NCBI RefSeq assembly: GCF_964019385.1
Contig: NC_088645.1
Coordinates: forward strand, 31,953,517 to 32,017,516
Reading direction: 5' to 3'
Length of the DNA: 64,000 nt
DNA from: Sycon ciliatum
Taxonomy: Eukaryota; Porifera; Calcarea; Leucosolenida; Sycettidae
Below the pieces are notes generated by a model, which was not told where the DNA came from, made no database searches, and saw only the letters and a program-made list of their open reading frames with translations. The position numbers and the translations under genes are program-made. Shown here in pieces: positions 10,049 to 18,333 of this stretch. Numbering within the stretch: the stretch's first letter is position 1; every line of letters starts with the position of its first letter.

Positions 10049-10546
10049 GTGGCGGGAGCCATTGGAGTATTCCGAGCAGCCAACACGAATGTTGCGGATG
10101 ACGCAAGAACTGACATAAAGGTGCGAGGTTTCTGGACCAGGGCCCAGAGCGCATGTGTGGATGTTGGAGGTTTTCATCTGGATGCTGCGTCATATGCAAA
10201 GAAAACAGTTGACCCAATTCTCCTCGAACACGAACGGAGAAAGAAGTTGGAATACGCCGAGTGTATCATACATGTCGATCGTGGGACCTTCACTCCCCTC
10301 ATCTTCTCCACGACCGGATGTGCCAGAAACCAACCGATTTCTCAAGCGTTTGTGCGGTATCATATATGCTGGCTAGCAACGACAACAAGAAATATGGAGA
10401 AAATTATTGATGTGCTGTATCCGGACTCGGTTAGCATTCGCTTTGCTAAGGGCCTGGTCAGACTGCGGCTAAATCGAAATAATCCTGGGATTATAATCCG
10501 AATCTCCATAGTAACTTGCCGCCAGAGCGGCAAAAGCGAGAGTTGA
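10049..10546 (+). pseudogene. RT-associated nuclease-like domain fragment
   Basis: A 165-codon open frame with no good start (it follows a TAA at 10043-10045). It contains ADDARTDIKVRGFWTR, a VDVGGF strand, a basic KKLEYAE helix and HVDRGTFTPLIFSTTG. This order (R.DI..RGFW, then DV, then ERRKK..Y, then H.D.GTFTPLIFS) recalls a widespread C-terminal domain found next to reverse transcriptases of invertebrate mobile elements. It looks compatible with a PD-(D/E)XK nuclease fold; that fold call is my inference from the D ... DV ... E..K spacing. No RT is found directly upstream in this orientation, so this is probably an orphan relic. It could also be an exapted fragment. Confidence 0.45.
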
Positions 10547-10979
10547 CGCTCCAAAAAAAGCAAGAAAAAGAAGAGTTAATCTAGCCAGAACCATAGTATG
10601 ACACTTGTTGATCTAGGTGCTGGTTGGACTTTTGGATACTCTGGTTGGAGGAAGAAGCTTGCTTGGCTGCTGAGTTGCTTGGTTGCTGTTTGGTCTGGAG
10701 CTGACTGGGGCTCCAGTTATATCTTCAGGTTGGCTGAGTTGGCAGTGTCCTGCCATTGGATGAAGTCCTGATCCAGGTCTGGTCCTTAGCGCTAGGGCTG
10801 GGTGGTGCGTTGCGTCTATCTTGATTACCTACATCGCAACATCGCTGCATCACGCGCTGGATGCTGACGCTGGATCACGGGCTGGAGTGGAGTGCTCGCG
10901 CCTCTGTTCACACTGGTGGTTTGTCTTGACTCTATTTTCGAGACTTGCTGCGGCCGTGTCTGCGGTAATCTGGTGCAGT

Positions 10980-11321
10980 ATGAGCCTGGGTGACGTCGTA
11001 GACTTAGTCATTCTCACTTTCGAGGAACTGCGAGGTTTAGCTCGGCGGCATAGCATTGATGGCCTGGACAGTATGGCTCGCGCGGAGGTGGTCGGGAAAC
11101 TTCGCGAGGCTGATGTGGGTGTGTTACACCCATCAGCTGCTGGAGTCGTTGAACGCTTGGGTGAGATGATGCGGATTGTCGTTAGCATCAGTGACGAGTT
11201 GGCAGCGCTGAGAGACGACCGGGGGTGGGAAATCACGACTGCAGAGGAGAACGGTATCCCCTTATCAGAGGTTGAAGCGATTGTGAAGCGGGAACTGGCA
11301 TCTCTCTCTCTGACAGAGTAG
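10980..11321 (+). pseudogene. LINE ORF1, N-terminal part (frameshifted)
   Basis: From ATG 10980 (MSLGDVVDLVILTFEELRG) the frame encodes 113 residues rich in Leu, Glu and Arg, probably helical or coiled-coil, as expected for the N-terminal part of an RNA-binding ORF1 protein. It stops at TAG 11319-11321, just after a TC-dinucleotide run (about 11300-11311), while the next frame is open across this point and continues ORF1. A change of one TC unit in that run would explain the frame change. No zinc knuckle is visible in this part. Confidence 0.5.
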
Positions 11322-11326
11322 GCGAC

Positions 11327-11851
11327 TTGGAGAGGGCCAGCGGCGGGAAACAGCACAAGCATGCCCGGCAGCAGATGACTGCTCCCCTTGCGAGTTATTC
11401 GAAGATTGAAAGAGCACAAAGAGACCTACACGCCACATCCCGAGGTGAAGGATCGGTGCTTGAAGACGTTGCCAGGAATGAACCCAAGGAGTTGTATTCA
11501 CAGGCCATATCTAGAGATACTGCCCCTATTGACCTTCCAATGGACATATCGGTTGATCAGGCGCCCTTCGAGGACGTCATGTCCAGGAAGGAGCGTCGAC
11601 GCTTCAAGAGGCGGCTAGCATCAGAACCGTCCGGGACGGAGAAGTCCATCGCTGAATGGTGCAGAGATCGGTACGTGGAGATAGTGCAATGTATTATAAA
11701 CTCTTCTGAATACTTCAGAACGGCCTCCGCGAGAATAACAGTTGACGCTCAGGACGTGAACAAAGTTAGTGAAAAGTCTTTCTGGCCTGAAACAGTTGCA
11801 TACACTCTCCGTGACTGGCGCTTCAGGTCCGACCAGGCAGAAGCGCAATGA
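11327..11851 (+). pseudogene. LINE ORF1, C-terminal part
   Basis: Continuation of ORF1 in the -1 frame, ending at TGA 11849-11851. It has a basic stretch (SRKERRRFKRRL, about residue 85) and ends with the motif SFWPETVAYTLRDWRFR. The same pattern FWP..V..R.WRF closes ORF1 of the intact LINE at 29581-30522, showing that the two LINEs have related ORF1 proteins. The stop overlaps the ORF2 start as ATGA, which suggests ORF2 is translated by termination-reinitiation. The true start lies in the upstream fragment; no ATG is assigned here. Confidence 0.6.
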
Positions 11852-13173
11852 ACACCTTGAAACTGAATGCGCATGCACCAACTTTCTTTCCGGGTAGATT
11901 GCGCCATCCGAAAGCACCATTCAGAGACAGGCGAGGACTGAGTGGTGACGCTAAGCTGAAAGTTCTGCTGATAAACATCAGGAGCCTTCGAAACAAGATT
12001 AATGACCTAGCACAACTCACCCGCCAGCATTGTCCTGATGTTGTCTGTGCGAACGAGACATGGCTGGATAGTACGATTACTGATGGAGAAATCACTTTGG
12101 CAGGTTACAACATTTTGCGTGCTGATCGAGAGGATCAAGTTGGTGGAGGTGTCTGCTTATATTCCCGAACATCCTTGCCTCTGAAGCCGAGATGCGATAT
12201 AGCTGCTCCTGGAGTCGAGAGTTGTTGGGGCGAGATTCTCTGCACTGGTGGAAGTTGCTTTGTATTCACAATCTTTCGTCCTCCCTCTGAACCTATTGGC
12301 TACTGGGATCGCCTTGATGGTCTTCTACACTCAGCTATCACTCCGGGCAGGAACGTTATACTGTGCGGTGACTTAAATGTGAATGTGGATCCATCAACGG
12401 CTTCAGATCACCAGCTCCATTTCCTGTCTGATCTAAGGGCAAGCTACAGTCTCCACCAGGGCGTTCATCAGTGGACACGGTTTGCATCTAATTCCATAGC
12501 CACCACATTGGATCTGTTCTTCAATACGTTTGACCAGCACAATGTGGCAACGGTCTATCCCGTGGCTTTCAGCGACCATGCAGCAGTCATAAGTGAATTC
12601 TACCTTGACCCGACAAGGAGTCCCGAGACATCAATGGTGTACCGGAACTACCGCAGGATAAATCATGCACGCTTCAAAGCTGACTTGATTCAGCAGAATC
12701 TTTGCAGCATCGAAGGCAGCCCAACAGACATGTGGACGGAGTGGAATAATCGCTTCCTGCAGGTGCTTGACACTCATGCCCCTCTTAGATCTTGTAAGCA
12801 ACACAATCGACGATCAGTACCGTGGATGGACAGCCAGCTCTTGCACCTTTTGAGTAAGCGAAACCGGCTTCATAGAAAGTGGCTGTCAGACAGATCTGAG
12901 CAAAGGTACGCCACATTCAAAGCGGCGAGAAGGGAGGCCACTACCTGTAACCGGAAGCTGAAAGAAGCGTACTACAGTACAAAATTTCAGCTTGCAACTT
13001 GTAATGTAAAACAAACCTGGCGAATCATCAACCAGTTGACGGGGAAACAAAGAAAATGGGCACCGCTTCGAAGTGCTTTCGCCAAGATCGTGGAAGATCC
13101 CAGCCGCCCAGTTCATCTTCACCTACCCCAAGGGCAAAGAACGGATCTATTGCAAAAGTCCGGAAGCTTCTAG
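11848..13173 (+). pseudogene. LINE ORF2, endonuclease half (truncated)
   Basis: Starts at ATG 11848, overlapping the ORF1 stop. An AP-endonuclease-type domain fills the first 250 residues: LLINIRSLRNK (metal-binding Asn), ANETWL (catalytic Glu), FRPPS, CGDLNVNVD (Asp/Asn pair), TTLDLFF and FSDHAAVIS (Asp-His). These are the expected active-site motifs in order, all present. After the linker (around residue 400) the frame runs into an inverted duplication with a 28-bp deletion near 13142 and stops at 13171-13173, before the reverse transcriptase. Role in the family: nicking of target DNA to prime reverse transcription. Inactive here because the RT is separated. Confidence 0.85.
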
Positions 13174-13440
13174 AGCAACAGAATCCGACGAAGGCAACTG
13201 GCAGTGACGGCATCCCTGCAGCCCTTCTTCGAGCTCATGCAGATGTTCTTGCGCCGTCATTGGCAATTACGGCGCAAGAATATCTGCATGAGCTCGAAGA
13301 AGGGCTGCAGGGATGCCGTCACTGCCAGTTGCCTTCGCCGGATTCTGTTGCTCTAGAAGCTTCCGGACTTTTGCAATAGATACAGGAACAAACTCCACAA
13401 AACTAGTTGCCGTTCTTGGCCCTTGGGGTAGGTGAAGACG
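13109..13440. repeat. Inverted duplication inside LINE ORF2
   Basis: The forward arm (about 13109-13258) and the reverse arm (about 13266-13440) encode the same stretch of ORF2 (the NP(T/A)KATGSDGIPAALLRA segment that opens the RT) on opposite strands, around an 11-base centre at 13247-13268. The reverse arm keeps about 28 bases that are deleted in the forward arm near 13142, and it differs at a few sites (PTK/PAK, DVL/DIL). The normal gene order resumes at about 13438 after the reverse arm. The structure breaks the ORF2 frame. Confidence 0.85.
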
Positions 13441-14844
13441 AACAAATCCATGAGGGAGGGACATTTCCCAGCTCCTATGAAGTCGGCCAGCATTTCACCT
13501 CTGTTTAAAGGTGGAGATCCCAGCATAGCAAAGAATCACAGACCCGTATCTCTAATGTCGATAGTTTCAAAGCTTTTCGAACGAGTCATCCATGATCAGC
13601 TCACTCAGTACTTGTGCCGACATGATCTATTTCCACCAACTCAGTTCGGCTATCGTTCACATCATTCCACATGTGATGCCCTTGTATTAGCCGTTGAGGG
13701 CATATGCCAAGCCCAGACAAAAAAGTACCTCACGGGGATTGCTTTCGTAGATATGTCAAAAGCATTTGATAAGGTGAAGTACCAAACCCTTATTCAGGAC
13801 CTATTCGAGGTCGGAATTGGTGGAACGGTGCTGCAATGGCTTGCGGACTACCTCTCAGATCGGACACAGTATGTCAAAGTCGGTCAGGTGCAGAGCTCAC
13901 TATGCACCAGCTTCTCCGGAGTACCACAGGGGTCAGTTCTCGGGCCCCTGTTGTTTGTTCTCTACGTCCGTGACATTGCGAAAGAGCTGTCCCCTTACAA
14001 CGTTGCGACCCTGCAATTTGCGGACGATATCTCAATTAGATCCAGCAGCATGAGCACGGATGAGGTGTCCCAAAATCTCTTCAGTGCTTTCCAGCACCTC
14101 GCCGATTGGCTTAAGAACCGCGGTCTCATCCTGAATGAAACGAAGACCCAGATCATGCCGATATCGCCAGTACGATCTCAAACATTTGACTTGCAAGTGC
14201 AATGTAATGGACCGCCTCTGCCAACTGTTCGCTCTGCGAAATATTTAGGTCTCCACTTTGATGCGGACATGAGGTGGAACATCATGGTCGACCACGTTGC
14301 ACGGGGCGTCGCGTCAAAGGTTGGCGTGCTCAGACGCTACGCTACATTCCTGCCTATTCGATGTCGCATAGCCCATTTTCGTTCTTTCATTTTATCACAC
14401 TTTATGTATGCCGCTTCTGCTTACTTACCATTTCTCACGGCGTATCAAAGTCGACGGCTTAATGGGCCCTTCAAGCGTGCTGTACGCACAGTCTGTCGGG
14501 TACCTCCCGGGACACCCACAAGCAATATTATTACACGCATGAACATCCAAACATTGACCACATACGCCAACATGCACCTTCTGGTTTTTATCTGGCGTTG
14601 TCTCCATGACTCCTCTAACATCAGCATGTTGTTCGCTAACTTTTTCAGCCGCAGTAATTCCACTCAAACTCGTGGTGGGCACAGCAATTTACTGATTGTC
14701 CCAGCTAGCCCAACTGCATATCTTGCCAAACGTGTTACCTATGCTGGGACCATATTATGGAACCAGCTCCCCGCTGCGGTCAGGCAAGAAAGAAAACGCA
14801 ATCGCTTTAAGTCAATGGCTCTTGCCTTTTTGCTTACCAGATAA
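13438..14844 (+). pseudogene. LINE ORF2, reverse transcriptase half
   Basis: The frame is open from the end of the inverted duplication to TAA 14842-14844 (about 468 codons). It begins in the RT at TNKSMREGHFPAPMK and shows, in order, ISPLFKGGD, NHRPVSLMSIVSKLFERV, FGYRSHHSTCDAL, motif A FVDMSKAFDKV, GVPQGSVLGPLLF, motif C LQFADDISI and the post-RT GGHSNLLIV with LWNQLP. All catalytic Asp residues are present. The entry motif of the RT lies in the duplicated arms just upstream. Inactive as part of a broken ORF2, though the RT core itself looks intact. The family is CR1/Jockey-like by motif style. Confidence 0.85.
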
Positions 14845-15103
14845 AATTTAATAAGCCTTTTTTACAAATGCTGTATGCACTGCTCTTTCCGTTATTCTTC
14901 CTATGCAAGTCGCAACTCTTGTTTTGAGTTGTTTTTCTTCTTTCTTTTTCTTTCCCTACTAGTTGCTGTTACACTCACTGATCCGCTCGGCTTATGCACA
15001 GATATACAGCATTCCCTCACTAGTGGGACCATTGTTATTAGGCTAGGGCCTGTTTTGGACTTCCCACTCTAAAATGTAATAAAGAACACAAACAAACAAA
15101 CAA
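14845..15103 (+). mobile_element. 3' UTR and tail of the 10.6-15.1 kb LINE
   Basis: Pyrimidine-rich 3' UTR after the ORF2 stop, then AATAAA (15078-15083) and a tail of ACAAAC-type repeats. The tail marks the 3' insertion junction. A clear flanking target duplication was not found. Confidence 0.7.
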
Positions 15104-16040
15104 CCACGCTTTTCCGCTCCAAACAGGAGTTGACGCTGATACGCCATTGACGCTGATATTCACTGATTTTTCCATCTCGATATCGAGGAGCTAATTGGCC
15201 ACGGACAACGACAAAACTCATAAGGATGGTTGCAAGGATTGCACTGAAGGTGTTGGCGATCCCAAAGGTGAAGGAATTCGACGTCGTTTGTGGAGATAAC
15301 CACTTGACGCTCGAAATGAATTTTGAATTTTCATTCTCCCCACATGTGCAGTGTGATCGCGATTCAAATTCTGGACGCTTTTCTTTTTTCGTCAGGCACT
15401 GGAAACTTGCCGCAGTCTGACCAGGCCCTCAGAGCTGCCATAATGTGCATCCGCTGCTCCCGCTCGGCATACCACCGTCAAGTCTATGCATCCCACGAGA
15501 TGGCGGTTGTGGAGGGGCATATGAGGGTGTTGGTTGTGTCAGCTCTTACATTTTTACTTGTATTTTAGGATGCGGTGGAACGCAATCTTTGCAAAAGACG
15601 CACTCCCTGACTATGGGAGTTTGGCGCGTTTTCCCTCCAGGATTTTTCACAGTGACACCCACCAGACCTCAAACCTTCACGGATCCCCCCCCCCCCCTAT
15701 GCCACTGCATATATACCATACTAGCTGGGCTTCACTGTTGTCAGTTGTCTGAAGATTGCCATCTGGCATGAAACTATTAGTGACAAGAAACAGAACTGCA
15801 TAATAGTATGGCTAAGTTTCAATTTAACTTTTTTTTTTTTTTTTTTTTACTACGAAGCACTGGCCAGCAACATAAAAGGGGAGGTAGACAAAAGTGGACA
15901 AGCGAACATTGACAACACAGAGGAGCGTGGCATGCGTGCCGATGAGGTAGGTCAACCTCCCCCGACCTAGTGGTCTCGGGTTCAACAGTTGGTCTACGCT
16001 TTAGGAACGGGAAATGGACAGAGAAAGGGAGAATGAGCAT
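15104..16040. other. Unassigned DNA with a LINE scrap and homopolymer runs
   Basis: No gene recognised. A stretch at about 15738-15783 (tgtctgaagattgccatctg and on) matches, in inverse orientation, bases 9290-9335 in the minus-strand LINE pseudogene, so it is a fragment of that family. A C9-C10 run lies at 15686 and a T-run at 15830-15848. Confidence 0.4.
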
Positions 16041-16061
16041 GAGGAGCTTCCCAGGAGAGGA

Positions 16062-16063
16062 AG

Positions 16064-16118
<55 letters not shown>

Positions 16119-16128
16119 GACAGACAGA
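16062..16128. repeat. GA / GACA microsatellite
   Basis: Runs of GA and GACA dinucleotide and tetranucleotide units directly beyond the 3' tail of the minus-strand LINE (tail visible at 16129-16142 as atgataataat). It may have grown from the LINE tail. Confidence 0.8.
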
Positions 16129-16159
16129 AAATGATAATAATAGAGACAACCGGTTATTC

Positions 16160-17230
16160 TCAGTGCTGGTGGACTTCAGTGGCCCATAGCCTATTGGTCT
16201 GGCGGAGGTGATGGTAGGCCTTGGTCTTGAATGTCGGCAATTTCTTGAGAGTTGGGCGTTCGGCGAGGATTGGGGCAGGCAGTGTGTTCCAGCTCTCCAG
16301 GACAAAGTATGGGAAGGAGCGGCGGATGAACTCTGGACTGGAGGCTGGCAGAGGAGTTGCGAGTTGGAAAGAGTGGCCACCGAGGGACTGGCGTTGCCGG
16401 CGCGTCCGGGGTGCAGCGTTAACTCTTGCTGGGGGAGGTACCATGTTGGTAAGCAGAGCTGGACCTGGTATGCATTGCAGCTTATACAGGTAGCACAGCC
16501 CGTAAACATGCCTTCGGATTGCCAGGCTGGGGAGCAATGAGGGGCCAATAACCTTCATGGCTCGACGCTGGACCAGGTCCAGCTGATGGAGGTGACAATG
16601 TGCCGCACTTGCCCAGACGAGAGGGGCGTCCTCCATTATAGGCCGTACAAATCCTTTGTACACAGTTAGGCGCCCTGCACTGTCCAGGATCCGAGATGCC
16701 TTTCGGAGCAGGCCGAGTCGCTGGTTGGCTCTAACGGCAAGGGAACGGATGTGGGCCCGGAAGGAGAGAGTACTGTCAAATAACACTCCTAGCAGCTTGA
16801 GCTGAGGGCTCTCAGGCACCTGCATGCCATCAAATGTGAGCTGTGGGACATCCAGGGATGGTCTGTGGCGGTCCAGGAGTATTGCCTGAGATTTTGATGG
16901 CTCGAACTTTATCTTCCATTGGGCACCCCAAGTCTCCAGGCGGTCAATAGATGCTTGGAGGCTATTGCAAGCAGCAGCGATGGTATCTGGGTTTCTGATT
17001 AGGGCATAGAGTGTTGTATCGTCCGCATAGACAGCTAGACTGGAGCCTGGGGCTAAACACTGTTCTGCATCGTTTACATATAATTATCAGGAAAAGAGTG
17101 GGACCTAGGAGGCTTCCCTGGGGCACTCCAGCCTTGATCGGGAACAGTGGGGAGGACTGACCGCCAACAACTACAGTCAGTTTTCGGTCATGGAGATACG
17201 ACCTTAGCCAAGCCAGGAGTTGGCCGTGGA
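16160..17230 (-). pseudogene. LINE ORF2, RT palm to C terminus
   Basis: Minus-strand reading below the gypsy insertion. QLLAWLRSYLHDRK (about 17225), GVPQGSLLGPTLF (about 17130-17095), then a frameshift near 17080, LYVNDAEQ, the catalytic motif C AVYADDTTLY (about 17030-17000), FEPSKSQAILLDRHRPSLD, then an open frame from 16825 to the stop at 16160 with LKLLGVLFD, LTVYKGFVRPIMEDAPLVWA, DLVQRRAMKVIG and the C-terminal ESWNTLPAP. These are the later RT motifs in correct order with the Asp pair conserved. It is a pseudogene because of the frameshift and the insertion that splits the RT. Confidence 0.85.
17226..17230. other. Target site duplication (left) of the gypsy element
   Basis: GTGGA directly before the 5' LTR, repeated at 22386-22390 directly after the 3' LTR. 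Five bases is the usual duplication length for Ty3/gypsy integrases. Confidence 0.85.
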
Positions 17231-17411
17231 TGTAACAGATTCACTGTTACTACTAACACTAGGAATAGGATACACTTATCACCTGCTATTATCACGCTGC
17301 TGCTGTTAGGTGTTATGTCCATCATTGCTTGTTCATGTATATAAGAATGCATTATGGCAAGGATCATTGCTTATTCCAAGAATGACTGCTGAAGTTAGTT
17401 GGACTGTTACA
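17231..17411 (+). repeat. 5' LTR
   Basis: Begins TGTAACAG and ends CTGTTACA, an 8-bp terminal inverted repeat with the canonical TG...CA ends. A TATATAAG-like promoter element (tgtatataagaatg) is present near 17336-17345. Same length as the 3' LTR. Confidence 0.95.
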
Positions 17412-17412
17412 C

Positions 17413-17429
17413 TGGTAGCAAGAGGATGG
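17413..17429 (+). promoter_or_regulatory. Primer binding site, initiator tRNA-Met type
   Basis: TGGTAGCAAGAGGATGG begins one base after the 5' LTR and matches the complement of the 3' end of eukaryotic initiator tRNA-Met with a single extra A. The gag ATG (17426-17428) lies within it. Confidence 0.7.
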
Positions 17430-18310
17430 TTTTTCTTTTCGTCATGTTCGGGCTATGCGCAGTGGCCGCATTAGTCGCCTACGGTATATTCGAGATTCAG
17501 AAGCGTCTGAATCACCTTATCGCACTCGGTCAGTGCGATGGATCAGATCAAACGCCAAGACGTGCTCAAGCTCCCAGCGGAGAGAGGCCACGCATGCGCC
17601 ATGTTAAGTCTCCGCCTGTGTTTCGTGGAGATACAAGAGAGTTCAAGGAGTGGGCCTTCGCCATCGAACTCGCCATGAAGTCCCTGCAGCTGGACAACGC
17701 GGAGGAGCGCTTGAGCTACGCGGCGAGTTTTCTGGAGGGCAACGCTCGTCTTTGGTTTATCGCCTCTCAGGAGGCAAACACGCTGTTTTCCGACTGGCCA
17801 GACCTGAAGAGCAAGCTGGGAGAAGTGTACGGCCCGGTTTATGACAGGGAACAGGCGCGCATCGACTTATTTGCTCTTCACCAAGATGAGACTCTTGACG
17901 AATACATCAACAAATTTTCGCGGCTTAGCTTACAAGTTCCCGAGCTTGATGACCACTCCAGAGCTATCTTGTTCACGCGTGGGCTGGCTCAGGGCCTAAG
18001 CGGTGAGGTACTTAGGGAGCATCCGCAACATTTGGCCCAAGCCATACGAGCTGCGGTCTCAGCAGACCAGTCGATGCGGCTAGCCCAAGCAAGCTACGCC
18101 AAGGCAGTGCGCGCACCAGGGCATCAGAGGCGCCAGCCTGGACCCTGGTCAAGCCAACCAACACCATCCGGTGGGAGAGAAACCAGGGAGCCAGAGGGTC
18201 GTTCAAGGCTGTGTTTCACCTGCAGGAAACCCGGCCATATTGCCAGATTCTGTCCAGAAGGAGGGAGGAACGCCACAAGCAAGCCTTCTTTAAACGATGG
18301 ACGCCAGTAA
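17426..18310 (+). CDS. gag: Gag polyprotein of the Ty3/gypsy element
   Basis: From ATG 17426 to TAA 18308-18310 (294 codons). The N terminus is hydrophobic (MVFLFVMFGLCAVAALVAYG), unusual for Gag and perhaps a membrane or signal-anchor segment. Residues about 60-200 form the capsid-like retrotransposon Gag domain (PPVFRGDTREFKEWAF; ASFLEGNARLWF; DLFALHQDETLDEYINKFSRL). One zinc knuckle CFTCRKPGHIARFC (CX2CX4HX4C) lies near the end and binds element RNA. The first ATG falls inside the primer binding site, so an alternative is the ATG a few codons later (VMFGL). The reading frame is intact. The last 22 nt hold the slippery site that passes ribosomes to pol in the -1 frame. Confidence 0.9.
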   Translation: MVFLFVMFGLCAVAALVAYGIFEIQKRLNHLIALGQCDGSDQTPRRAQAPSGERPRMRHVKSPPVFRGDTREFKEWAFAIELAMKSLQLDNAEERLSYAASFLEGNARLWFIASQEANTLFSDWPDLKSKLGEVYGPVYDREQARIDLFALHQDETLDEYINKFSRLSLQVPELDDHSRAILFTRGLAQGLSGEVLREHPQHLAQAIRAAVSADQSMRLAQASYAKAVRAPGHQRRQPGPWSSQPTPSGGRETREPEGRSRLCFTCRKPGHIARFCPEGGRNATSKPSLNDGRQ

Positions 18311-18333
18311 GGAAGGGAGTGCGACTACTGGCG
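18289..18333 (+). promoter_or_regulatory. -1 ribosomal frameshift signal between gag and pol
   Basis: TTTAAAC at 18289-18295 is in gag phase as T TTA AAC, a canonical slippery heptamer. After a 6-nt spacer, CGCCAGTA (18302-18309) pairs perfectly with TACTGGCG (18326-18333), giving an 8-bp stem with a 16-nt loop. The gag stop (18308-18310) lies in the stem. A short loop-downstream pairing (gtgc with gcac near 18343) could make a pseudoknot. The pol frame is exactly the -1 frame. Confidence 0.85.

Larger units (their letters stand above)
10566..15103 (+). mobile_element. Plus-strand two-ORF LINE, disrupted
   Basis: This copy has an ORF1 in two frames (10980-11851), an ORF2 with endonuclease (from 11848) and reverse transcriptase (to 14844), a 3' UTR, AATAAA at 15078-15083 and a CAAA-type tail ending near 15103. 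The 5' boundary is uncertain: 10566-10979 has no recognised gene and probably holds the 5' UTR. The copy is inactivated by a frameshift in ORF1 and by an inverted duplication at 13109-13440 in ORF2. ORF1 and ORF2 overlap in an ATGA. Confidence 0.8.

Noticed and set aside
10521..15140. Shared GAGTTGACGCT near 10540 and 15130 as target duplication of the LINE
   Set aside because: The second copy lies about 25 bases past the LINE tail, not adjacent to it, so it does not fit an insertion duplication.
16014..16211. Arg/Glu-rich frame
   Set aside because: GA microsatellite translation next to a LINE tail.
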